A DNA stretch of 64,000 nt from Zingiber officinale (GCF_018446385.1 NC_056004.1:25984492-26048491); one strand, 5' to 3'; positions 1 to 13,111 are shown, counted from the first letter of the stretch. Made by a program: numbers and translations. Notes: generated by a model not told the origin, from the sequence alone.

Positions 1-1347
1 CTAGTATGTTATCCATCATGTAGCTAAAAATAATCAGCAAATGGAATCTGAATAGTATGAAAATACTTCATTTTAATTTTGTTTATTAATTTTGCATCCC
101 AATAGTTTTTTTTTTCACCAGGTTATCTACTGATGTTATAGTTAAATTTGTATTCTCAATGTTGGGACTAATGATCCCTATGAGCCTTAATTAATACGAG
201 CACCTGGAGGACACCACTTTAGGGTTTCTTTGCAAGGATGGAGGCAAGCAGATCTAAATCAAGAAACATGGATTCTCAATCAAATTGATGGAAATTTTAA
301 TGCAAAAAGTTATTTATGAAAATAACTATTTGTTGATAAGTTTTAAATACACGATATTATAAAAAATATAGAAAAAATTCAGAAAATTAGAATGAAGATA
401 AAGACCAAATGTTTTTAGTAAAAAAAAATTGATAATCAGTTTGACACTGCTCAAGTAAATTTATTAAACACCTAAAAGTATTGTATCTGTGTAATTTTTT
501 ATAATTCATCACAAATTAAATATTTAGAAACACAAGTTATCATGTATTTTATCTTAAACTAATATTTATATATTTAAAAATATAAATGTAACGGTGTCTT
601 TTAAGTTGATAATTTCATTAATAAACTTTCATTATTATTTAATAAAAGCTATCAAATGCCTATACAAGATTTTACATATATAAAAAAATAAATTGTTTTA
701 TTATTTTTCCTACTGGTTGGTAGTATTTTCGATTTGATTTTCAAAACATCGAAGTAAACTTGCTACAATTACAGACCTTTGTTCCTGTATAAAATCCGAA
801 GAAGACGAATACACTGAAATTTCCTAATTAAAAAGGATATATCTGCATATTTACAAAATTATAACAAGACGGGCTAGTTGAGAGAACACGCGGAAAGAGG
901 TGAAAGTCCGTGCTCACTATTTGTTTTTTCCTTCTATTCAATCTCGCGACTTCGTGTTCTTGTTCCCCTCCCCTCATAATATTATATTAATGTCGGCGTC
1001 CATGACGAGCTAAATCCACCTCTCTTTCTCTTCTTAATTTCTTCCATATAAGAATTCCTCAGATAGCAAGGAAAAGCTTCCCCTTGTCTCTCTCTACGGC
1101 CCAAAGGTGAGACTTTTGCCTCCGCCATCGATATGCTTTGGCACCTGGTGTATTAGGAAAATTGGGATTCGGTTACTGCGTTATTGAGTTTTATTTGATC
1201 TGGTTTATTGGGTTGAATTCAAAATTTGTTTTTTTTAGGGTTCTTGGAAGGATTTGTATTATCTTTCTTTTTTTATTTTTGTATTGAGGGGTATTACTGA
1301 TTTGATCTTTGGGGCATGGGTGGAGGACTGTTGCAGGTACGGTTGCG
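1..1347. other. AT-rich upstream region and 5' UTR of the TOM1-like gene
   Basis: No gene is supported in the first kilobase, which is AT-rich with short A/T runs. The part just before the TOM1-like start is pyrimidine-rich, as in plant 5' UTRs. A likely 5' UTR intron runs from the GTGAGA donor at 1107 to the TTGCAG acceptor ending at 1336, twelve bases before the ATG. The transcription start and a TATA box could not be fixed. Confidence 0.5.
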
Positions 1348-4300
1348 ATGACTATGGCTGCGGCCTGTGCGGAGCGAGCGACGAGCGACATGTTGATCGG
1401 CCCGGATTGGGCGATCAATTTAGAGTTGTGCGACATTCTCAATATGGATCCTGGGTAGGGTTTCGGTTTGCTATTGCCTCCTTTGTTGTGTTTGTAATAG
1501 GTCCAACTTGGTTCAATTTGTTTGTTTCTGAGAAAGGTATAAACTTCTGTCAGATGCAAATGTTAGATATATCAGAAACTTGTGGAGATTTACTTTTTGA
1601 ATGAAACAAATAGATATTTTACAGATACCTGAGCATTTTTCTTTGAAATTAGGATGTTTACGGCAGCTTAAGCATTCAATGAATAATTACTTCTTGTATA
1701 CTCTCTTCTACAGTGGTTTTGTACCCGTTTATATACTTTAGAAAATTCTAGTTTCTACCAATATACTTCTATAAGTAACTCTTAATGATTCAATTAATCT
1801 TTTCTTCCAAATATTTATCCTCACATAAGGGTACCTTGAATCATAACCAATATGTGTGACTCTAGATAGTAAATGACAATAGAGACAACCATGAAGCAGA
1901 TTTTCAAGCTTGCTTTACATGATACCGGATATATTACATTTAGAACAATTTCTTTACTCTACTCTATTCTAACTTCGTTACATTACTTTTGCTCCTGGAA
2001 AAACTTTTTCATTTTAATTTCCATGTGCTTCATTGCTGTAGTTCTCTTTTTGTGTTGTTTGGTTCCAATGAAAGAAAAAGTTCATTGCTGAAAAACTCTT
2101 CCATAAATCTCTGTTTTGAGGAGTAGACAAACAAAGGATGCATTGAAGGTACTTAAGAAAAATCTTGGAAGCAAAAGCCCAAATGTTCAACTTCTGACAC
2201 TTTCGGTGAGTACATGTTCTATTTCAGCTAAAATTTGTCATATCTTGAAAAGATTCATCTTCAACTGTTAGTGCTTGAGTTTATGCAGTTCATTGCTGTT
2301 ATTTTGTAATCTAAATATAAAATTTCCCCATGTTACCTGTTTCTAGAGCTTTATATCTATAGAATAAAATCAGGCGCTGTGTCAGTCATATTTGTGCAAT
2401 ATATGTAATTCAAAATTATGAAGGGGAGCCTTGGCGCAATGAAGTTGCTACCATGTGAGCTTGAGGTCACGGATTCGAGTCGCAGAAATAGTTTCTTGCA
2501 AAATACAAAGTAAGGTTGCATACAATAGACCCAATGTGGTCTGACCCTTCCTCAGACCTTGCACTGGTGGGAACTTCGTGCACCAGGATGCCCTTATATG
2601 TAATTCAAAATTATGGAAGAACTATTATCATCTTTGCATTTGAGTTTGATTGCTCCAACAAGTCTACGTAATGATAGTATGACATTGCAAGCCTCTAATT
2701 CATCCATGGATTATGTAGTTCCATGTAAAGAAAAAAATATTTGTCACATTAAGTACTTACTGATAAGTAAATGAACTTGCGACTGAGTATGTTCTCTGAA
2801 ACTAAATTTTGGATTAGCTATTTATTTCATGGAAAATTACACATATCTGTCTAAGAGCTGGTAATACTCAAGTTTGTGGCTATAACATTGTGATATTTAA
2901 AATGACAACTAGGTGCTGGAAACTCTAAGTAAAAATTGTGGAGACACTGTTCACCAACAAATTGTTGAGCGGGATATTTTGCATGAAATGGTTAAAATTG
3001 TAAAGAAAAAAGTAAGTATCACTCGGCATACCAGGTTTGTTATCAGTTCTTTCGACGTTACACTTTTGCTCCATGATGCTAATTCTAGTTTGAATTTCTG
3101 TTTGCAGCCAGCTTTAAATGTAAGAGAGAAGATATTAGTCTTGATAGATACCTGGCAGGATGCTTTTGGAGGGGCAGGAGGAAGATATCCTCAATATCAT
3201 GCTGCATACCAAGAACTTAGGGTATGTTTCCACCCCCACCCCTATTTGGCACCTGGTTATTTGCTTTATTGGCCTAGCTAATGTGACAAATCATTCCCTG
3301 GATGTGGGATAATTCCATCTTTGGCCTTTAATATCTATTTGGTTTGCTGAAATTTTGAAATTCATTTTCATGTGAAAGTTCAATGATTCCTTATTGCCAT
3401 TTTGCTTTTAATTTTCTTAACAACTGAATATATTCTTAGAATTTATATTGATGTTATTTATATACTAAAAACGAATATAATCACTTGTTTTTTAGTTCTA
3501 AAAAACTTATCCATAAGACAACTATGTAATTTCTATTAGTAATGTATTTTTATCAATGGGGCAATAGAAATTCATTCCCTTGTTTGCGTATTATAATTTA
3601 TAAATTCTTTTTCACCATTGAAATAGGTTCAGATCACATGCTTTGAATTAGGGAAAATTGTTCTTATAGAAATTTCTAGCACTGTTGATTACATAGTCCT
3701 TTCATTTTTTGTCTTGTATTTTGTATCTGATAAGATTTTCTACATAACAGGTGTTTGTTTCTCTTGTATCTTTTTAGCTTGGAATGAGACACATAATTGT
3801 TCTTTTCTTTTGGTCATCAAGTCTTATCTGCTAACATTTTTTGTCATGTATGGTTGGTTTATGTTGCATCAGTAATTCAGTTTCTAGCATATTTTGCTTG
3901 TGTGACTGTACTGTATTCATTTATTGTGATCAGTTGTGGTTTTCTAGTATAGCAAGTTTTTCAAATAATCCTTCATTTTGTTTATCTAGGCAGCTGGAGT
4001 TGAATTTCCACCCCGTACAGAAAATGCTGTGCCATTGTTCACCCCTCCTCAGACACACCCTATAGCCCATCAACCAGCTACATCAGTATATGAAAATGCT
4101 GCTTTAGAAGCTTCACTTCAGTCTGAAATTTCTGCTCTCAGGTTTTTGGCTTGCCATTTTCAATTATCTACGAGTTTTCTGTTTAAGCTGTCTTAACTCT
4201 TCTACATGGATGTAATTAATGTAATGTTTTACTAGATTAGCTTAATTGTTTCTCTCTTTTATCATTTACTTCTAAGACTGTTAGGAGCTAGCGTGAACAT

Positions 4301-7300
4301 TTATACATTGTGTAAGTGTAAAAATCATGATTTCTACTACTGAACTCCACTATGTACTTTCTATTGTAGTACTAAAGTCAAACTCAACTGTTCATGCAAA
4401 CAATTCTCAGACCCAGACTACACAACTGAGGCAACTGGAAATCCTAGTACATGTCCCCAACGAGTCTGGTTATTTCACATGGCATCTTAAGATATCCCAG
4501 GTTGACTTGGCTAGTTGAATTTGATTGGCGAGGATTGTTTTTATTTCATTTTCAGATTTGTAATTGTTTTTTTTATCATGTATGATCCAAGATAGCTATG
4601 TGGTCCAAACGTCTGATCCATAGATCCATCACTCTGACAAATGAGTTACTCAAAGCTCTACTGGATCACCTTGTGGACTAGGTCTCATAAATATAGTACT
4701 ATCAATGATATTGAGGAATGTCGTTTTGTTGGAACTAGGTTGCATTGGGCAGTTGTTTCTAAGTAGGAAATCAAATGCATTTCTTTTTTGTTTTTTATAA
4801 GAGAACTCTGGGAAGATATGAATTGAAAATGATAAAGAAGGCCAAGGCAAAAGTGCTCTTACTAGTGGAACTCTTGGAAAATTAGTGGAATTCTGTGTGT
4901 ACTCAAAGATAGAGAAATTTTCTGAATTAATTTGTATTTAGTTTACATGATACTCCAAGATGCTCTATCTGAAGAGGTTAAGCTTATTTTGTTTAGATAT
5001 GATAGTGTAAAACTTCTCTTTAGTCAACGACTATTTTATTCATGCATCATACCTAACTACTAAGAAGAATCTTTTCATAGAAAATGCATATATATGATAT
5101 TCAAATTCTTATAGCTAGAAGTAATGAAAATATTCTGGAATGAGGATAGTCCTAACTGTTATAGAAATTGAACTGTTAGGATGAAGCTTTAGAGATGGTG
5201 AGTTTACAAAGAATCAAGATAAGAAGCATGCCAATTATATTAATTTGGTTTAAACCAAGAGAAACATGTGCTTGATTATCTAGATATATTTTAAAAATCA
5301 TGAAAATAGGAGCAAGACATGTTATTCCACTATAAAAGATAATAATGAAAATAACAAGGGCATAAAGAAACTAGAAGAAAATATTTTTCTTTCTATTGAA
5401 TCCAATTCAATACACATTAACAACCATGAAAAAACCTGTAAAGAGAGGCTTGAAGGAGGAAAGGGTGCAGGGGATGGAACAAGATGATGGCGACCACATA
5501 AATTGGTTGTTTGTGCAGTGAAATTATTCCGTGGAAAATATGTTTCTTGTCCATTTTTGTTAACCCAATAAGGAATTACAAGTTATCCTGAGTTTGGTGG
5601 TGACTTGTGGAGGTGTAATGAATGTGGCAATATATTTTTTCTTACTTTTTTCTGCATTACTTATCCGCAACAGTTGGGAGGATAAAGCATAATTTGTTTA
5701 TCAGGACATAACTTGTTGAATAAAATTGTAACAAATCCCGCATAAGCAAGTAAAACATAATCATGAAAAAAAAAACCAGCTAAGATTTACTCTTACTGTA
5801 TTGATCATGTTCTCTATATTTTGAGCATAAAACATAATTTGTTTATCAGTTAGCCTCATGATAAAAGGTTACGAGGACCACTACTTCAACCTTCATCATA
5901 TCTATAATCTTCAATTTTGGTGAAGTTTACAATTTAGAGGCAACCTATTGTCTTGATGCAGTTTGCAAGACATTCAGAATGCTCGAGGAATAGCAGATGT
6001 TTTATCTGAAGTGCTCAATGCATTGGATCCTAAGAACCAAGAGGTACACGTTTCACTTTATCAATTTTAGAAATCGAAGTTAAGTTATGTCTTTGTGCAC
6101 TTTCCTATTTTTCCATTAAGGAAATAAGAAAGTTTAGACTTGTGGTTTTACTTGGTCACGGGCAATAATATTGATCATGTATTATGAATATGATTTTTAT
6201 TGCCACAGGATATCGTATTCTTGTTGCATGGGACTTTTTAGAAAGAAGTCAGGCATCACAAATAATACATCCTTACGAATTAAATACTTTTGCATGCCAG
6301 GACATAAAGCAAGAAGTTGTTGTTGACCTTGTTGAGCAATGCAAGTCATATAAAAAGCGAGCCATGGTTCTTGTGAATAGTACTGGGTATGTCTAGAAAA
6401 GTGAAAACAGTATGGATTAATGTTGACTTCTATGAATCAATGATGTTATTGTAATATTTTAAATGGAGCAGGGATGAAGAACTCCTTTGTCAAGGTCTAG
6501 CACTTAACGACGAACTTGAGCGTGTACTTGAACGACATGATGATATCATCAAGGGAACTACTCGCAGTGGTGTACCTTCAGTTGCTGCATCTTTGCCTAT
6601 TATTAATGTAAATCATGAGGATGATGAATCGGAGGATGATTTCTCTCAGTTGTCTCTCAGGTATCATTTATGACGGTTCTTTGTTCCTCTCGTGCCTATC
6701 TTTCTGCATCTAGTTTTACATGAACTCAGAATTATCTATATTATATTCTAAAACTATTGTCTAGGTGATATTTTTGTGTGGTTTAAGCAAATTAAATTTT
6801 ATGTTATTGTCTCATGTGAACTCTTATTAAAACCAACATTACCTTTGAGTTTTCAACTCTTTTGTTCCTTCTCCGCGATGTGTCCTTTGAACTATTCCCA
6901 GCTAAATTAAAGTTACAATATTCCAATTGTCAAGGTAAATTCTAAGCTCACAGTAAAATTTACATTTTTTTGCTAAAAGTTGAAGATATTTTAAACCATA
7001 CATATAATGCAAGAATTAATGTGTTGACATCTTTTGTGGTACATTTTGTTTCTATTTTCCATTTACACATGCATACTCTTTATTCCTTGCGACTGCTTCA
7101 CCTTGGCAAGTTACAGATTATGATAAAAATATGTTTTTTTTAGCTACTGATTTGCATTTTCATCTGTTGGAGTATCCGTAGTCCATTGAGTTACTTGTTG
7201 TCTTGTTCAAGTTAAATCACCTCCTGAAAGTGAAACCAAGGATTCTCATGCTGGATTTTTGCTAGCAGGTCAAGATGCCTAGTAATCCAAAGTGACTATT

Positions 7301-8815
7301 CATTTGGATGGGGTTACCCTCCGTCCCATAACCATTAATGCATTTGGTTGCTGATTCAATTAGTAATTCTAATTAATGTTTCACAGACTATAAGCTTAAA
7401 GCTTGTGCGAATCTGATGACACATGTACTGCTGTCTTTCAATCTTGGTTGGCATAAAGGACGGCCAAGTCGTAAACAAATTTCATTCTCATGCTCTTGGT
7501 TGCTATGGGTTAAAAGAATGCAAACTATTGTATGCTTTTGTCTCTGGATCTTATGGGTATAGCAGCTGTGATGTTTTGGGCCAATGTTTCTTGGTTTAAC
7601 AAAAACTAGATATTTCTCCTGTTTGAGGACAGATTATCCATCTGCATCCTAGAGAAAATGCAAAATAAGAAAGGAAGTTTTTTCTATATGTAAATAAAAC
7701 ACATCCTTTCTTAATCAACTGGAAAAACTCAATACTACATCCAACAGTTAAAAATTATTTTTAAGTTAATTTGTGCAATTATTCCGAAGAAATGAAATAG
7801 TTTAGCTTGTTGTTGATATATGTTGCACTTAGAATGATGTGATTCATCAACTTGGTGGACCATTGGACGTTTGCTTGGCAATGATACTACTATCTTTTTT
7901 CACTGGGTACATTTATTTTCGTATACTTGGTCGGATCTGTGAGTTGAAGTTTAAACATTTACTCCATACATATTTGTAGCTAATTTTTAGCTTCTTGGTA
8001 CTGAAATTGATGTAGCTTATTATATTGACAATTCTGAGAATTTATCTTCATTCCAAGTTAAATTAGGTTGTCTCAGAATTTCAAGTTTTAAGCTGCAATT
8101 TAGCAAAATTTTCTTTAAATGGATGCAATATGCATACTTAATCAGCTTATATCATCTTTTCCATTGCTCCAGGACTTCAAGGGACAGTGCTACTGGGAAT
8201 GGTAGAAAAGTTTCTAGTGCCAAATCACCAAGCCCTCTTCTCCCCCCACCTCCTCCTTCAAGGCCAATTGGCACAGAGTTAAGCAAGGTAGACTATCTGA
8301 GTGGTGATGCCTACAGATCAGAACAATCATTTGATGCTCCTGTTAACACACTGCAACACACTCTTTCCCCACCTCCATCCAAATCTTCTGATCCAGCTCC
8401 ATTTCTGGAGTCTTCTAACTTGCCCAGATATGATGAGCCTATTCAAGCAGAGAGATCCAATGTTGAACTGCCGAAGGCTTCTTGGGAATCCCAGACTCTT
8501 GGTTCACTGCCACCCCAGGTGCTGGATTACAGCCAAAGAGAGCAGATTTTTGAGCTTCAGAAGCATGGTTCATCTAGTGGAGATGCCATATCTCCTTACA
8601 ATGCACCTCTAATGCAATATCAGAACTCATCTTTTAGTCACGATACTTCAAGTTTGGATCAACATCATAACCAACAAAGCTTCAGAAGCCAGGATGTGGC
8701 ACCTGCAGCCAGACAAACCAAGCCAGAGGACGCTCTCTTCAAAGACTTGGTCGACTTTGCAAAGGCCAAATCATCTTCATCACCCAATGCACCCAACACT
8801 AGTGGAACTCGCTGA
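1348..8815 (+). CDS. TOL: TOM1-like (TOL) ubiquitin-binding VHS/GAT protein, 9 coding exons, 516 aa
   Basis: Exons: 1348-1454, 2127-2205, 2913-3011, 3108-3221, 3990-4141, 5962-6043, 6301-6386, 6472-6660, 8173-8815. All introns are GT-AG, and the spliced length (1551 nt) is one open frame ending in TGA. Residues about 9-139 form a VHS domain (start [14 protein letters not shown]; core [14 protein letters not shown] and [11 protein letters not shown]). Residues about 184-268 form a GAT domain ([42 protein letters not shown]). The tail from about residue 300 is rich in Pro, Ser and Gln and looks disordered, as is usual in this family. In plants, TOL proteins act as an ESCRT-0-like layer: they bind ubiquitinated membrane cargo at the plasma membrane and endosomes and pass it to ESCRT for vacuolar degradation. 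The ATG at 1348 was chosen because it starts the VHS reading frame; a second ATG lies two codons on. The family is firm; the exact TOL number is not assignable. Confidence 0.93.
2421..2595 (+). mobile_element. Au-type tRNA-derived SINE in intron 2 of the TOM1-like gene
   Basis: This 175-bp insert starts with GGGGAGCCTTGGCGCAATG (A-box region) and has a B-box-like GGATTCGAGTC at 2471-2481. It continues with the AATAGACCCAATGTGGTC and TGCACCAGGATGCCCTT segments I know from the Au SINE family. It is flanked by a perfect 20-bp direct repeat (2401-2420 and 2596-2615, ATATGTAATTCAAAATTATG), the target-site duplication expected of LINE-driven insertion. It lies in the sense direction of the host gene, well away from splice sites. 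Length matches the family (about 180 bp). Confidence 0.92.
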
Positions 8816-9382
8816 TCAGTGACAAGCCATTCATTTCGTCGTGCTTAGTGAAATAAAGGGGATTTTATTCTCAGTTTGGTTTTGTTCAAGTTGTTTGCTC
8901 TATGGTGTATATGAACGAGGTGGATTGCATTTTCTCTGGTCATTCTTCTTTTGTAATCTATGGCTTCATTACATCAAATGTTTTATAAAATTTAATTTGT
9001 GCTATTGGCAGTGAGTCATTTCCGTATAAAATTCATCTTTATTTATTACTCTAATGGAACATTCGCGTATGCTCATCCAACTAAAGTGGATTTTTATAAA
9101 GAATAAAACAAATAAAGCCAGCTTTTAAATTCAAGCTTACTCGTATTTACAATGGATATCTGTTGTTTGATCACAATCGATCATCATATTTAATTGATTT
9201 TAATATCCGAAAATTGTAAGTACCATTATCAGCCCTTGCACTTCTATTGCAGTAACGGGAGAATTTGCCATCGAAAATGGGCTGAAAGTCTACTATTTGG
9301 GCCACTTGAATTTCCATCCAGAGTAAGAAGAGAGAGAGAGAAATTGAGAGAGAGAGAGAGAGAGAGAGGCCGAGAAGGGGGG
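8816..9382 (+). other. TOM1-like 3' UTR and CMC4 leader, with (GA)n microsatellite
   Basis: The first roughly 200 bases are the probable 3' UTR of the TOM1-like gene. The remainder leads to the CMC4 start. A nearly pure GA tract occupies about 9327-9368, just upstream of the CMC4 ATG; GA-rich leaders are common in plant genes. No other coding feature is supported. Confidence 0.5.
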
Positions 9383-10703
9383 ATGGGATGGTGGTGGGGG
9401 CGACAGAAGAAGATCGAAGAACCTTGCAAGAAGGAGGCTTGCAACATCCAATCCTGCCTCTCCAAGAACAACTTCGACTCCAAGAGGTGACAGATCGATT
9501 TCTTCCTTCCTTCCTTCTTCTCTTTAACCCCTTCATCAATCCCCTATGAATTAAGTCGAATAGATTTTGGTACCCTCGACGTGCATACGACGGACAACCT
9601 GCGGTTTTTTTTTTTCCTCGAAAAAGCTCGTTTGATTTTCCTAAATTATGCATCTATTGTTCATTCAAAGACGTGCTGTTGGGTTAGGGCGTGTTTTTTG
9701 CTAGTTTTCATTGACAAAATTAGTAGTTGCCAAGTTTATCGGCCGAAGAACTATAAATTAGTTATGCTTTATGGATGATGGCCAAAAATGAATGTATTCT
9801 GGTTTTCTATTTGATCACAGAAACTACTAGGTTTATAAGAGTGTATACTTCTGCTAGATTACTTGTTTGTGTTAATGAGTTTGGATGCAAATTGTAATCT
9901 GATAATAAATGTTGAGTGTACCCATGTCTTGTAGAAGCTTACTTTTAAAGCTTTTGGAGACTGAAAACGTAGTGATTCATTTTATTATTCTCATCCCATT
10001 GCACTATCTTTTTGTCTATCACATCTTAAGAAAGAAATAAGAATGCAGCTAACAGCATTTGGATTAAGATACCATAATATTTTCGCTAAATTGCTGATTC
10101 GATATGTCCTGTTCCAATTCAAATCTATAGCTTTCTTGTTTTGATGAGTCTCACAGTGATGTATTAGTCACATAATCTGTGGCATATACTTTCATAATAG
10201 GGAGTCATGGATCTTACTAACATGTTGCTTATACGTCTTGATCTTGCTTGGCCATGCTCAGTTATTGTCTATTTTCTATTTGGAGAATATTTGTAATCAT
10301 AATTGAGCAATTTTTGCTTGAATGTTAAAATTGCTGATGTGATGCAATTGGATATTTTTTTTTACTTATTATCTATGGATTTTTCATTGACAAAGCTTTG
10401 ATGTGGAGAAGTTACAAGGAGTTGGGTCTTCTATTTTATTTAACATGCAATTGTACTTTCAACTTTGTTTTAGATTTCTTATATTTACTAGAATGTTTGT
10501 GATCGAGTTAAACTTCCGTGTTTGAATATGTGGTTAGATTATATATAACTATGGTTAGCCTAAGCTAAATGATTTTGACTTGAAATATTTGTTTCAGGTG
10601 TATGAAAGTCATCAGATTGTTGCAAATATGTTGTGAGAACTGCAACTATGATTCGACACATTGTGCTCCACTGTCTGCACTTCTGAAAACAGATCCCAAA
10701 TAA
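9383..10703 (+). CDS. CMC4: CMC4-like Cx9C mitochondrial protein, 2 exons, 69 aa
   Basis: Exon 1 is 9383-9486, exon 2 is 10598-10703, with a GT-AG intron of 1.1 kb. Together they give 69 residues, close to the 68 of human CMC4. The start MGWWWGR is the only in-frame ATG of exon 1. Cysteines lie at 15, 20, 25, 36, 46, 47, 50 and 57, forming Cx9C pairs 15/25, 36/46 and 47/57, with the family words PCKKEAC, SCLSKNNF and CEKC-like CENC. Proteins of this type are small twin or triple Cx9C proteins of the mitochondrial intermembrane space, oxidised by the Mia40 relay. CMC4 itself has no well-defined reaction. The intron separates the first Cx9C pair from the others. Only half of the gene is visible as one long ORF, so it is easy to miss. 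Confidence 0.9.
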
Positions 10704-12057
10704 AGAGAACTAATAGCCACCACCCACTTTGGTGATTATCTGCCAATGTATCCCACGCGGGCAAACTGCTGTTGGTCTTCGTGTTCTTCATTTTTCATTT
10801 TGAGCGAGTAAATAGCTTTATCATAACTCTCTCTAGCTTACTTATGGCGATTATTGTCTTTTGTTAGAATCCTGGAATAATGTAACAACAGCAGCATTTT
10901 TAGAGAATCAGGCTCTCAGGCATCAGGTTATAAGGAGCTGTCTTATGTGTGCTAAACAGAAAACTTTATTTTAGTATATGCTTTATTTTTCACAAACTTC
11001 CTGTAGGGTTATTGCTGCGGACCTTCACTTACCTTGTCAACACAGTAATCCAATGTAATTTAAAGATGCGGAATTACTACCTTTCAATACTTTATTATTT
11101 ATGCATCTTGATCTCTGCTGGCAACAGCGAACATGGATGATTTCGAAATGATCGAGTTCAAAGTGAGTAAATTACACCTTTTGCGCAAGGCCATGTTCTT
11201 AGTTTTCTTATTAGATCAACCATTGCAAATGAAAAAAAAAAAAAAAGATTCGTTATTAGTGTGATGCTTTGATGGAGATAGCTTGCAACATAATGAATGA
11301 AGCCAAAACACCAAGTTGGTGAGTGGAGTTGGCTTTCTAGAATCCAAAACCCCCCACTTTTTGTGGGTGATCCATTGTCTCACGGGATAATTAAAACCTT
11401 TAGAAAAGACCATTCCGAGTGGAAGTCTTGTGATAAAGCAAGCTATCAGAGTGGTCAAAACACACAGATAATCCTGAATCCAATGAGATTTGTTTAATTT
11501 TGTCGAGTGGCTGTTGAATGGGATGCGATGTCACTGGTTTACCAACCACCAACTACCACAAGCCAATTGCAACCTTTTCCTTTGCCAAAGTCTTGTTATT
11601 CTTTTCTTCAAGTGGACCTTCCATCTAGAATCGTTGCAATACCTCAATATTGTCCTATAACTTTTTTTTTATTTTCCTCGTCTGTAGAGATATTAACTAA
11701 TGCAATTAAGTTTGTGTTTTTCGAAAACGTTAAAAGAAAAAGCTTATTTTTTGAGTTTTCTTTATAAAATATCCAACATGGAACACGTGAAACTATGGTA
11801 GCTCAGCTTAGATGATCAATAAATAGTTTGACAAGAAATTAATGAGTCCTCGGTTTGCTGTGATACACATCTCAATAGCGAATGAAAAAAGCTACAAATA
11901 ATTCCATATTTCCTTAGAAATGACCCAATAAGATCACACACATTTCTTACCACCTTAATTTGACATGCATCCTTTTCTCACTTTGTCATCTAAAGACACA
12001 TTTAATTAGACTTCAATCACAAGATAATTAAAGGCTTCAAGTCATCTCGTGGTTGCA
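10704..12057. other. Intergenic between CMC4 and MYB; no gene recognised
   Basis: This contains the CMC4 3' UTR (probably the first 200 bases) and the 3' side of the MYB gene on the other strand. Short open frames exist around 10949-11140 and 11297-11767, but none shows a domain, coding bias or splice partners that I can defend. A run of 14 A occurs near 11231. Confidence 0.4.
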
Positions 12058-12945
12058 TTATGAGTCCCAAAGTCTCAATACAAGTGGATTACTGTCGTCG
12101 GAATTTAGGCAGCTACAGGGCTGGCCACTTTGCCTGAAACTAAGATGGCAACACAAGCAAATGGAGCGTTTGTTTGCTTCTAAATCAGCATGTGATTCGG
12201 AACACTTTGGGGAGTAGTGAGGCAGGCTTATAGAGAGATTGAGGTCGAGCTCAAGGTTATCTCCTCTTTTGCTACATCCTCCGTCGCTATTGTCTTCACC
12301 AAAGTTGGGCTCGGCGATTCCTTTGCTCTGACTTTGGATTACAACTGCTCGATGGGTTTCCAAGGCCATAGCATGATGGATAGGGCCATGGTTATAAGGA
12401 TCAACACCTTGGCTAAGGAGCTTCCGTTTGATGTGTGTGTTCCAGTAATTCTTAATCTCGTTGTCTGTTCTTCCTGGTAATCTTCCGGCGATCAAAGACC
12501 ACCTAAATTAACCAATTGATACAAATTAAGCAATCATCATCACCCATGCTAATTAATTTGTCTTCAATTTTTTATCATAAAAATATATACTTATTTCCAA
12601 GCAGGCCATGCAGCCTGATAATGAGCTCGTCTTCCTCCTCTGTGAAATTACCACGCTTGAGATTGGGACGAAGGTAGTTTATCCACCTGAGCCTACAACT
12701 CTTCCCACAACGAAGCAAACCTATCAAATACATACCACACTTTCTTTTTCTTCAAAAATATATAGATATACAAATATCGCATGTACGAAATGGAATTGAT
12801 TAAATAATCAACCTGCAGCTTTGGGGAGTGATCTCCAGCAACCTTCACCATGGGCTTTGATGTAGGAGATGAGCTTTTGGTCTTCTTCCTTGCTCCAAGC
12901 TCCCTTGTTGGTGTGAGCCTTTTCACAACATGGAGACCTACCCAT
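12058..12945 (-). CDS. MYB4-like: R2R3-MYB transcription factor, subgroup 4 (MYB4-like repressor), 3 exons, 235 aa
   Basis: Exons on the minus strand: 12945-12813 (133 nt), 12720-12591 (130 nt), 12502-12058 (445 nt). The 133/130 exon sizes are the canonical R2R3-MYB pattern and all junctions are GT-AG. The protein starts [18 protein letters not shown]2 is about residues 13-63 and R3 about 66-114, with [20 protein letters not shown] in R3. Beyond the MYB domain lie a GIDP-like motif ([11 protein letters not shown]), an EAR-type LELDLNLSI at 171-179 and a Cys cluster at about 203-219 (CLCC...PCSC). These are the C1, C2 and zinc-finger-like motifs of subgroup 4, whose members repress phenylpropanoid and lignin genes in the nucleus. 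The usual C-terminal C4 motif (FLGL...) is absent and the protein stops at LRLWDS, so it is shorter than AtMYB4. The family call is firm; the target genes are inferred. Confidence 0.93.
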
Positions 12946-12979
12946 GATTCACTCCCATGGACACATCAACTAAATTCAA

Positions 12980-12986
<7 letters not shown>

Positions 12987-13015
<29 letters not shown>
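12987..13015. repeat. 29-base poly(T) tract in the MYB leader
   Basis: An uninterrupted T run lies 42 bases upstream of the MYB ATG (poly(A) on the coding strand). It probably sits in the 5' UTR, given the TATA box at 13103-13111. It may be length-variable. Confidence 0.85.
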
Positions 13016-13102
13016 GAGAAATAGATTGGAGAACAAAAGTGAAGAAAGGGGAGAAGAAAAAAAGGATGAACTGGAACAAGGAGGAGAGAGAGGTGGGAGA
13101 GG

Positions 13103-13111
13103 ATTTATACC
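13103..13111 (-). promoter_or_regulatory. TATA box of the MYB gene
   Basis: Minus strand reads GGTATAAAT about 160 bases before the ATG, a normal plant distance for a leader of about 130 bases. No other TATA-like word is nearer in a suitable position. Confidence 0.55.

Noticed and set aside
1191-1604. ORFs on both strands across the start of the TOM1-like gene
   Set aside because: The real exon 1 is in another frame and continues by splicing into a VHS domain.
2421-2500. Possible tRNA gene
   Set aside because: A- and B-box-like words are present, but the segment belongs to a SINE with a long non-tRNA body and target duplication; no cloverleaf is apparent.
9171-9653. 160-aa minus-strand ORF opposite CMC4 exon 1
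   Set aside because: Its Leu/Ser repeats come from the GA microsatellite; the plus strand encodes the Cx9C protein.
11216-11767. Small ORFs between CMC4 and MYB
   Set aside because: No domain, splice partners or coding bias that I could defend.
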